Positions 12,877 to 17,563 of a stretch of 60,941 bases of DNA are shown piece after piece. The notes below the pieces were generated by a model. It was not told the DNA's origin, searched no databases, and saw only the letters and a list, made by a program, of their open reading frames with translations. The stretch comes from a virus, in IMG/VR virus record IMGVR_UViG_3300017759_000004, positions 1 through 60,941 of that record; one strand, 5' to 3'. Numbering within the stretch: the stretch's first letter is position 1; the number at the start of each line of letters is the position of its first letter. The translations under genes and the position numbers were made by a program.

Positions 12877-13119
12877 ATGAACTCAACAGCAACTTACACA
12901 GAACCAACAAACAGAATCAAACAGAGAATCCTATTTGATGACAACTTACAGAATATGGCATGTTGTTGTGCTGACTGGGCAGAGTATGTTATCGAGATCG
13001 AAGAGTGGGGAATCTACAAGTTAGGCGGAGTTGATTTTGATGATTTAACTTCTGACGATATTGTTAAACTTGATGAGTTTATCAAGTCAGAAAACGGTTA
13101 CATCAGAGAGGAGGTTTAA
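12877..13119 (+). CDS. Small acidic protein (80 aa)
   Basis: Begins MNSTATYTEPTNRIKQRILF and is acidic, with three Cys in CCCADW. It is the first gene after promoter copy 7. The second gene of the unit starts 3 bases after its stop. No family is recognised. Confidence 0.65.
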   Translation: MNSTATYTEPTNRIKQRILFDDNLQNMACCCADWAEYVIEIEEWGIYKLGGVDFDDLTSDDIVKLDEFIKSENGYIREEV

Positions 13120-13122
13120 GCA

Positions 13123-13302
13123 ATGTCAACTAAACCATTTAACTGGACTATTCCATCATTTAACGATACAGAGCAAAAATGGCGAGAGTATCACGAGGAA
13201 TACGAAGAGAAATTTACGACTGACATATATCAGGCACATATTGCAATCGCACAAAAATTTCCATTCATTTATAATGAGTATGGACTACCGAGGGAGGACT
13301 AG
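13123..13302 (+). CDS. Small unknown protein (59 aa)
   Basis: The ATG at 13123 is preceded by GAGGAGG within the end of the previous gene, a strong ribosome-binding site. The product begins MSTKPFNWTIPSFNDTEQKW, has a charged WREYHEEYEEKF helix and ends GLPRED. A longer frame over the same bases in another phase is only a shadow. No family is recognised. Confidence 0.65.
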   Translation: MSTKPFNWTIPSFNDTEQKWREYHEEYEEKFTTDIYQAHIAIAQKFPFIYNEYGLPRED

Positions 13303-13313
13303 TCAATGAAAAA

Positions 13314-13371
13314 TGTGCCACTTTATAAAGTGTCCACTTATGCCACACTTGTGGTCATAATCCTTTATAAT
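13314..13371 (+). promoter_or_regulatory. Operator-type early promoter (copy 8, degenerate right half)
   Basis: Palindrome 13314-13337: TGTGCCA and TGTCCAC around CTTTATAAAG; the right half departs from consensus. The -10 TATAAT is at 13366-13371, 28 bases downstream. A CCACA-CT-TGTGG palindrome lies in the -35 zone. The gene at 13404 follows. Confidence 0.65.
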
Positions 13372-13403
13372 ATTAGTATAAACACAGTTCAAACAACTTT
13401 ATT

Positions 13404-13568
13404 ATGAGTCATTCAGCAAACACAGAAATCCTAGAAAACTTATACGAGGAGATTCTAGACGATCTTACAGCAAAAAACATCCAACTAGGTATTATGTTAC
13501 CTATGGAACACCTCGAAGCAATAGCATCAAAGCATGCTAACCAAAAATTTGAGATGATGTGCCAATAA
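13404..13568 (+). CDS. Small acidic protein (54 aa)
   Basis: Begins MSHSANTEILENLYEEILDD and looks fully helical, ending HANQKFEMMCQ. It is the only gene in the unit from promoter copy 8. Its last codons and stop form the left half of operator copy 9. No function is known. Confidence 0.65.
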   Translation: MSHSANTEILENLYEEILDDLTAKNIQLGIMLPMEHLEAIASKHANQKFEMMCQ

Positions 13569-13616
13569 ACAAAGTGGCACACAGTATCCCCATCTGGGGA
13601 TACAATCCACTATAAT
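13558..13616 (+). promoter_or_regulatory. Operator-type early promoter (copy 9)
   Basis: Palindrome 13558-13581: TGTGCCA and TGGCACA around ATAAACAAAG, with perfectly complementary half-sites. The -10 TATAAT is at 13611-13616, 29 bases downstream. ATCCCCATCTGGGGAT fills the -35 zone, nearly identical to copy 7. The gene at 13653 follows. Confidence 0.8.
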
Positions 13617-13652
13617 AATAGTATAACAAACATTCAACAACTTTTATTCATT

Positions 13653-13862
13653 ATGTCAGGTATTTACGGAAGCAACAAAAAAGGTCTAAACATTCAAGTA
13701 ACTGATTCTCAGTACGATTTTCTTTATGACCTAGTTATGTCAGCATACGATTTGGATATTCCAGATCAAAAAGGTTGGGATACTCAAACCTTTGATAATC
13801 TAGTTGATAATGTTTGCAACGCAAAGCAAACTTATTTAACTAATGACGTAAAGGGAGTTTAA
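13653..13862 (+). CDS. Small acidic protein (69 aa)
   Basis: Begins MSGIYGSNKKGLNIQVTDSQ and continues as an acidic helical protein. It is the first gene after promoter copy 9; the next ATG lies 4 bases after its stop. A ribosome-binding-like GGGAG for the next gene is in its last codons. No family is recognised. Confidence 0.65.
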   Translation: MSGIYGSNKKGLNIQVTDSQYDFLYDLVMSAYDLDIPDQKGWDTQTFDNLVDNVCNAKQTYLTNDVKGV

Positions 13863-13866
13863 TCAA

Positions 13867-14202
13867 ATGAGAACTTGGATTTTTGGAAACTATGTAAACG
13901 ACCCGCATGGGAAGTTTATGCCATTACAGACTATTGAGTCAGAATTCTATGGAAGACATTTTTTCATAGATCTCGCATTTGAGTTTATATCAGCACCTAG
14001 TCTCAAGTCAGGTGGATATGATGAGAGTCAACTGGATTATGTTGCTAACTGGACAGACATGGAAGGTCTCAACATAGGGGAACTAATGAACATATACAGA
14101 GATCTTACATGGAAGGAAAATAATAAAAATCAAGAGAAGGCACATTCTGATATGTGCGAATATATGGAAGCAGTTGAAAATGGCGAGGTCACATATCTAT
14201 GA
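13867..14202 (+). CDS. Unknown protein (111 aa)
   Basis: Begins MRTWIFGNYVNDPHGKFMPL, is aromatic and acidic, and ends with a helix (KAHSDMCEYMEAVENGEVTYL). It overlaps the next gene by 4 bases (ATGA). No family is recognised. Confidence 0.65.
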   Translation: MRTWIFGNYVNDPHGKFMPLQTIESEFYGRHFFIDLAFEFISAPSLKSGGYDESQLDYVANWTDMEGLNIGELMNIYRDLTWKENNKNQEKAHSDMCEYMEAVENGEVTYL

Positions 14203-14414
14203 AGACTATACAACGATACAAGAAACCTGACTCTATTGGAGTCGGGGATAATGTACTCTTTAAAAATAAAGAGTATCAAGTCTTGATAAACTACATTAAA
14301 GGAGATCAGGATAGGAAGGGATTTATACCAACTGAAAACTTTACTATCCTTATTAATGATAGAGGTAAAAGAGTTTATTGTCATAACTTTAAAGAGTTGG
14401 AGATTCTAACATAA
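14199..14414 (+). CDS. Small basic protein (71 aa), beta-rich
   Basis: Begins MKTIQRYKKPDSIGVGDNVL and alternates strands with basic turns (FKNKEYQVL, ENFTILINDRGKRV). This could be a small SH3-like or KOW-like barrel, but the resemblance is general. It overlaps its neighbours by 4 and 1 bases. No family is claimed. Confidence 0.6.
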   Translation: MKTIQRYKKPDSIGVGDNVLFKNKEYQVLINYIKGDQDRKGFIPTENFTILINDRGKRVYCHNFKELEILT

Positions 14415-14566
14415 TGGAATATAATCAAAAGTTATGGAAGTCTAAAAGATGGGGAGATTATAAAAAATATCAAGATACTTCTTACATCTATTTTTCCCAA
14501 ATCGAGCAGGGTTATTTAATCAGGCAAAAGACTAAACAACTTAAACAACACTATGAAAACTTTTAA
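14414..14566 (+). CDS. Small basic protein (50 aa)
   Basis: The ATG overlaps the previous stop. The product begins MEYNQKLWKSKRWGDYKKYQ, is rich in Lys, Tyr and Trp, and ends KQLKQHYENF. It overlaps the next gene by 14 bases. No family is recognised. Confidence 0.6.
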   Translation: MEYNQKLWKSKRWGDYKKYQDTSYIYFSQIEQGYLIRQKTKQLKQHYENF

Positions 14567-14735
14567 AGAGATCTCTTACTTGAGAAAAGAAACAAGTTTC
14601 AAAGATCATGGGTATATGTTCTTCTCTAATATAGAACAGAAACCTATGATAATGTCAACCGATATTGTGCCACTTGTTAAACTGTCACACTCGTCCCCCA
14701 TTTGTGGGTCGGACGCCACTATAATAGAGGTATAA
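14553..14735 (+). CDS. Small protein running through the next promoter (60 aa), tentative
   Basis: Begins MKTFKEISYLRKETSFKDHG. The first 35-40 codons look natural. The last 20 or so (IVPLVKLSHSSP and on to the stop) are read from operator copy 10 and its -10 box. The DNA there is held by another function, so the tail may be under weak protein-level selection, as with the VPVEEV tails of the genes at 10315 and 16244. No family is recognised. Confidence 0.45.
   Translation: MKTFKEISYLRKETSFKDHGYMFFSNIEQKPMIMSTDIVPLVKLSHSSPICGSDATIIEV
14666..14725 (+). promoter_or_regulatory. Operator-type early promoter (copy 10)
   Basis: Palindrome 14666-14689: TGTGCCA and TGTCACA around CTTGTTAAAC. The -10 TATAAT is at 14720-14725, 30 bases downstream. 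CCCCAT lies in the -35 zone. The leader AAGCAACAAAGATTATTATG precedes the gene at 14751. Confidence 0.75.
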
Positions 14736-14750
14736 GCAACAAAGATTATT

Positions 14751-15197
14751 ATGACACACACAATGGTAAAAACAGACATCTACGGTTATGTAAGTCAACT
14801 ATGTGATTCTCTCGAAAGGAACTATAAAGAGTATCGTATCAGAATGCATGAAACAAACTTCACAAGTTTTAAGTCTCAAAACAGAACAGACTTATCAGAC
14901 TATGCACAGGAGCAACTTCGCAATATTGAGAATGGAACTGAAAAGTTAATGAAATTTGCATGCTACGAGGGTCGCAAGTATTTCAAGGTCGTTCAACAGG
15001 ATTTCAGAAATGGCGAGTATAGAGACGCTAGTGTGCATGCTTTCATTAATAAGGAGACAGGCGAGGTTTTCAAACCTGCAGGTTATAACAAACCAGCAAA
15101 AGGAGTTCGCTTCAATCTTGCAGACGTTACACACAGAAATTTCTTATTCCAGTCAAAAAATGTAGATTGGGCAGGTGGTTATCTATACAGGAGATAA
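14751..15197 (+). CDS. Conserved phage protein (148 aa)
   Basis: Begins MTHTMVKTDIYGYVSQLCDS. The C-terminal half reads ASVHAFINKETGEVFKPAGY, then KGVRFNLADV and ends DWAGGYLYRR. I recall proteins with the V-AFI-K-TG-V-KPA ... KGVR-NL ... DWAGGYLY pattern from marine T4-like phages and some megaplasmids, always without known function. The N-terminal half is helical and basic. It is the first gene after promoter copy 10. Conservation suggests an early host-takeover role, but that is inference. Confidence 0.75.
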   Translation: MTHTMVKTDIYGYVSQLCDSLERNYKEYRIRMHETNFTSFKSQNRTDLSDYAQEQLRNIENGTEKLMKFACYEGRKYFKVVQQDFRNGEYRDASVHAFINKETGEVFKPAGYNKPAKGVRFNLADVTHRNFLFQSKNVDWAGGYLYRR

Positions 15198-15233
15198 CCC
15201 CATTATTCTAACACTTATCCGCACTACACGCAA

Positions 15234-15455
15234 ATGAACCTAAATCAATCCGCACCTATACCGCATTTAAGTTTTAACAACTATGATGAGTTAACAGAAC
15301 TGTATCAAGCAGTCGAGTATATTCCAGAGGATCTAGAAGCAGAAATGGAACAATATGGAGCAATGACAGACGAGCAAAAAGCACTTATTGACATTATACA
15401 CAGATTAAAGACTATACATGATAACTATATAAACCAGTTACTTCACTTGCAATGA
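15234..15455 (+). CDS. Small acidic helical protein (73 aa)
   Basis: Begins MNLNQSAPIPHLSFNNYDEL and is a likely helical hairpin (residues 19-70). It overlaps the next gene by 4 bases (ATGA). The 36 bases before it show no operator, so it is probably read from promoter copy 10. No family is recognised. Confidence 0.6.
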   Translation: MNLNQSAPIPHLSFNNYDELTELYQAVEYIPEDLEAEMEQYGAMTDEQKALIDIIHRLKTIHDNYINQLLHLQ

Positions 15456-15664
15456 GTTGGAACTTAATACAATGGTCAGAACAAACATCTAACATTATGG
15501 CAACAATGACCTATCAAGATTTACTGGAAGAGTTACAACAATTAAACCCTAATCAGTTAAAGAAAAATGTTGCTATCTATGATGAACATTTAGATGCTAA
15601 GTGTTTAGCACATAACAAACTTATTTTCTTTGATAACAACGAGTTTCCCTATATTAAGATATGA
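15452..15664 (+). CDS. Small protein with a TYQDLLEEL...DV-like pattern (70 aa)
   Basis: The core from residue 16 reads MATMTYQDLLEELQQLNPNQ, then KKNVAIYDEHLDAKC, and ends NEFPYIKI. Short proteins of this layout (a helix ending L-P-Q-L, then a strand with an acidic turn, then HPYL/FPYI) are scattered in phages and plasmids with no known function. Translation may start at 15497 instead. It overlaps both neighbours by 4 bases. Confidence 0.6.
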   Translation: MSWNLIQWSEQTSNIMATMTYQDLLEELQQLNPNQLKKNVAIYDEHLDAKCLAHNKLIFFDNNEFPYIKI

Positions 15665-15927
15665 AAGTAACATTTAATAGGGGAGACTATTATCAATCAA
15701 AAAATGATATAGGTTACATAGATTTCATATGTAATGATTATATTACTCTATGTGTTAGAGAGATACAAAGAGATAACGAACAGGCAAAAGGAAGCAGACT
15801 AAATTATATTCAAGTTAAGGTATTAGTATACAAAAATGAGTATGAAGCAATGACTAAATTAGAACAACCAAACAGATTTGCAAATAAGAGTAATAAGAAC
15901 TCTTTAACTTTGGATGATTGGAGTTAA
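15661..15927 (+). CDS. Small unknown protein (88 aa)
   Basis: Begins MKVTFNRGDYYQSKNDIGYI, with strand-like segments in its first half and a basic, Asn-rich second half ending TLDDWS. It overlaps the previous gene by 4 bases. No family is recognised. Confidence 0.65.
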   Translation: MKVTFNRGDYYQSKNDIGYIDFICNDYITLCVREIQRDNEQAKGSRLNYIQVKVLVYKNEYEAMTKLEQPNRFANKSNKNSLTLDDWS

Positions 15928-15933
15928 TTTAGC

Positions 15934-16074
15934 ATGCGGAAGTTCGATCACTATGTAATAAATAAGGACTTCACTATGGTATGGATAGTTGTTAAAGAAC
16001 TAACCTATTTTACTTGGGATTATGTTAGAAAAGATGGAAAATGGCATCTAGCGGATAATAACGAAAATATGTAA
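15934..16074 (+). CDS. Small unknown protein (46 aa)
   Basis: The ATG lies 6 bases after the previous stop. The product begins MRKFDHYVINKDFTMVWIVV and is aromatic and probably beta-rich, ending DNNENM. It is the last gene of this unit; bases 16075-16243 hold no gene but do hold a sigma70-type promoter. No family is recognised. Confidence 0.55.
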   Translation: MRKFDHYVINKDFTMVWIVVKELTYFTWDYVRKDGKWHLADNNENM

Positions 16075-16178
16075 ATAAATCTTATTAAGTGTTATATAGA
16101 TGGATTAATCTCTCAGGTTAATGTACTCTTAGCACGCAACTTACCGAGTGTCAAGTATATCAGAATATCGGAACATTC

Positions 16179-16208
16179 TTGACAATGTATAAAGAATTAT
16201 GGTACAAT
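16179..16208 (+). promoter_or_regulatory. Sigma70-type promoter (TTGACA-N18-TACAAT)
   Basis: A -35 TTGACA (16179-16184) and a -10 TACAAT (16203-16208) are separated by 18 bases, within a 169-base gene-free stretch. It should drive the gene at 16244. This is the only unit in the early block that has a normal -35 box and no operator palindrome. Confidence 0.65.
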
Positions 16209-16243
16209 ATGACTGTAAGGAATGAAAAGGTTAACTGTAACTT

Positions 16244-16462
16244 ATGACCCCTAAGTATAAAGAACTGTATGACAAGTATCCCCACTTAAGTAATAAACAG
16301 CAAATAGACTTATGCCAGTATTTGTTAGACACAGAGCAACACTTCTTCAGTACTGAAATAATGCAGAGGTGTATTTACTTCTTAGAGGAGGGATTATGCT
16401 ACTATGTGCCAGTTGAAGAAGTGGCACACACAGTGACCACAGAGGGGAAAGAAGTACTATAA
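16244..16462 (+). CDS. Small protein whose 3' end contains an operator (72 aa)
   Basis: Begins MTPKYKELYDKYPHLSNKQQ, helical, with a Cys-containing middle, and ends YYVPVEEVAHTVTTEGKEVL. The codons for VPVEEVAH form operator copy 11. The gene at 10315 encodes the near-identical VPVEEVSH from copy 4, although the two proteins are otherwise different. No family is recognised. Confidence 0.6.
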   Translation: MTPKYKELYDKYPHLSNKQQIDLCQYLLDTEQHFFSTEIMQRCIYFLEEGLCYYVPVEEVAHTVTTEGKEVL

Positions 16463-16463
16463 T
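16405..16463 (+). promoter_or_regulatory. Operator-type early promoter (copy 11)
   Basis: Palindrome 16405-16428: TGTGCCA and TGGCACA around GTTGAAGAAG, with perfectly complementary half-sites. The -10 TATAAT is at 16458-16463, 29 bases downstream. Unlike the others its leader carries AAAGGA upstream of the ATG at 16495. Confidence 0.8.
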
Positions 16464-16494
16464 AATAGTATAAACAAACAAAGGACATTCTAAA

Positions 16495-16731
16495 ATGAAC
16501 TTAACACCAGTATTTGCAAACGGTACAGAAGTAGAGACAGACACAGCAAGAGTATTTTTTTCCTACCGTACCCCAGTTGCTGCTTATATCTTTGGCAGAG
16601 GGTTCGTAAAAACTGAGCAGTTCTTCAGCGTTACCACTTCACGCCACATAAACAAATGGTTAAAAGATGGTCATTCTGATTTCCCAGAGTTCGAGACAAT
16701 TTCACAGAAGGAAATCGAAGCACTTGCCTAG
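16495..16731 (+). CDS. Small DUF8033-like protein (78 aa)
   Basis: Begins MNLTPVFANGTEVETDTARV. The middle reads FFSYRTPVAAYIFGRGFVKT and TTSRHINKWLKD. A strand-turn-strand with SY-TPVA followed by a basic TTS-HIN-WL motif is, as I recall, shared by small proteins of phages and plasmids in the DUF8033 group; no function is known. It is the sole gene of the unit from promoter copy 11 and the last early gene before the border region. Its stop abuts the next promoter's -35 box. Confidence 0.65.
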   Translation: MNLTPVFANGTEVETDTARVFFSYRTPVAAYIFGRGFVKTEQFFSVTTSRHINKWLKDGHSDFPEFETISQKEIEALA

Positions 16732-16760
16732 TTGACAAACATCTCACACGGTGCTATAAT
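16732..16760 (+). promoter_or_regulatory. Sigma70-type promoter (TTGACA-N17-TATAAT) at the early/late border
   Basis: A consensus -35 TTGACA (16732-16737), an optimal 17-base spacer and -10 TATAAT (16755-16760). Initiation is expected near 16767, inside the 5' arm of the terminator that follows. GCTATAATAAGAGGG is shared with the promoter at 3378. The first gene beyond is at 16942, after the GC-rich island. Confidence 0.75.
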
Positions 16761-16787
16761 AAGAGGGAACAACAACCCTCTTTTTTT
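16761..16787 (+). terminator. Rho-independent terminator overlapping a promoter
   Basis: A 7-bp stem AAGAGGG (16761-16767) / CCCTCTT (16776-16782) with an 8-base loop runs into T residues to 16787. It ends the early-gene transcript. The -10 box directly before it puts the start of new transcripts within the 5' arm. Confidence 0.75.
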
Positions 16788-16799
16788 ATGGTCTAATCT

Positions 16800-16875
16800 C
16801 AGTCTCGCCAGTCTCAAGCACAGTCGCCCAGATCGCAGTCGTGGCGCGGGTTCTCGCGGGTCGTCGCGCCCCTAA
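16800..16875 (+). other. GC-rich island with CAGTC repeats and a GC hairpin
   Basis: About 75 bases are strongly G+C rich in an A+T-rich genome. CAGTC or a close variant recurs at 16800, 16809, 16821, 16829 (CAGATC) and 16836. GGCGCG (16843-16848) pairs with CGCGCC (16865-16870), and CGCGGG is repeated directly at 16845 and 16855. No frame gives a credible protein. It lies between the border promoter/terminator and the first late-side gene at 16942. It could be an origin, a protein-binding site or a leader structure. The rest of 16876-16941 shows nothing clear. Confidence 0.5.
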
Positions 16876-16941
16876 ATATAAAACGCTTAAGTCCCTAACC
16901 TACAAAGGTACCCGAAAGCGACCTACATATTATTCAGTATT

Positions 16942-17181
16942 ATGATTACCATAGAAAATAAAAAATTTCCCAGTAAAAAAATGAGACCTCTACCTATTGA
17001 CCAGGACTTGAGAACATGGGCACTTCAAACTCTTATCCGTAAGGAGGGGTTCCTAGATACGAAGATGTATACAGTTGCTGACTTGTATATTGGGTTGAAT
17101 AATGCTAAAAATCAGGATGTGCTATATACACTATGGAATGGATGGAAATCTAACCATCCGAACACTAGATACAAACTATAA
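16942..17181 (+). CDS. Small unknown protein (79 aa)
   Basis: Begins MITIENKKFPSKKMRPLPID and has a basic head followed by a helical, aromatic part ending NHPNTRYKL. It is the first gene after the GC-rich island. No family is recognised. Confidence 0.6.
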   Translation: MITIENKKFPSKKMRPLPIDQDLRTWALQTLIRKEGFLDTKMYTVADLYIGLNNAKNQDVLYTLWNGWKSNHPNTRYKL

Positions 17182-17184
17182 CGT

Positions 17185-17349
17185 ATGTCAAAAAGATTCA
17201 CCACAAAACTCGACGAAGATGATTTTGGTGATCTAGTACTTACTATTCCTTACGAGATATGTGAAGACCTTGGATGGTATCGTGAAACTGAGTTAGAATA
17301 TGATATAATTGACGGTAAGATTATTTTTAAACAATCAGAGAATGAATGA
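17185..17349 (+). CDS. AbrB/MazE-like small DNA-binding protein (54 aa)
   Basis: The product begins MSKRFTTKLDEDDFGDLVLT. IPYEICEDLGWYRETELEYD followed by GKIIFKQ matches the SpoVT-AbrB swapped-hairpin pattern (a strand, then IP-EIC-LGW, a turn, E-LE, then a strand). Proteins of this fold bind DNA as dimers and act as transition-state regulators or antitoxins. No toxin gene is next to it. Its stop lies 8 bases inside the next gene. The fold call is by pattern only, but its position at the start of the late side makes a regulator plausible. Confidence 0.6.
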   Translation: MSKRFTTKLDEDDFGDLVLTIPYEICEDLGWYRETELEYDIIDGKIIFKQSENE

Positions 17350-17563
17350 ACAGGAACTAGCACTTGCCCTTAACACTATTAATGAGTGTATGGTAGTTAT
17401 TGGTAAGAGATTAGAAGAAGTTGAGAAATATGTTTCTGAAATGCCAATACATGTGCATGATAAGTTACTTTATAAACCAACTAACCATTCAGATTACTTA
17501 AATATAAAGGAAAACTTCGATCTAATCTATAAACGATTGGATAAACTCGAAAATGGGATGTAA
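17342..17563 (+). CDS. Small coiled-coil protein (73 aa)
   Basis: I use ATG 17342, overlapping the previous stop; the frame extends back to 17309 but only as a shadow. The product begins MNEQELALALNTINECMVVI and is helical almost throughout (GKRLEEVEKYV and FDLIYKRLDKLENGM), so it probably forms a coiled-coil oligomer. It overlaps the 832-aa structural gene by 11 bases, which suggests a virion-assembly link. Confidence 0.65.
   Translation: MNEQELALALNTINECMVVIGKRLEEVEKYVSEMPIHVHDKLLYKPTNHSDYLNIKENFDLIYKRLDKLENGM

Noticed and set aside
13306-13407. A 33-codon frame starting at ATG 13306 (MKNVPLYK...)
   Set aside because: It is made entirely of operator copy 8, its promoter and leader, and becomes a hydrophobic random string.
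6092-15964. NATAAATA matches at 6092-6099 and 15957-15964 as late promoters
   Set aside because: Both are in the early-type region; the second is inside a coding sequence and neither is at a unit border. Chance matches are likely in A+T-rich DNA.
6332-16428. Reading the 24-bp palindromes as transcription terminators or RNA hairpins
   Set aside because: They are not followed by T-runs. Third-position bases in the half-sites (A or C, G or T) often mismatch, so pairing is not preserved, while spacing to the -10 box is. A protein-binding site fits better.
6332-16428. Host CRP or NtcA sites, because of TGTG...CACA symmetry
   Set aside because: CRP sites have 8 bases between TGTG and CACA and NtcA sites are GTA-N8-TAC; here TGTG and CACA are 16 bases apart.
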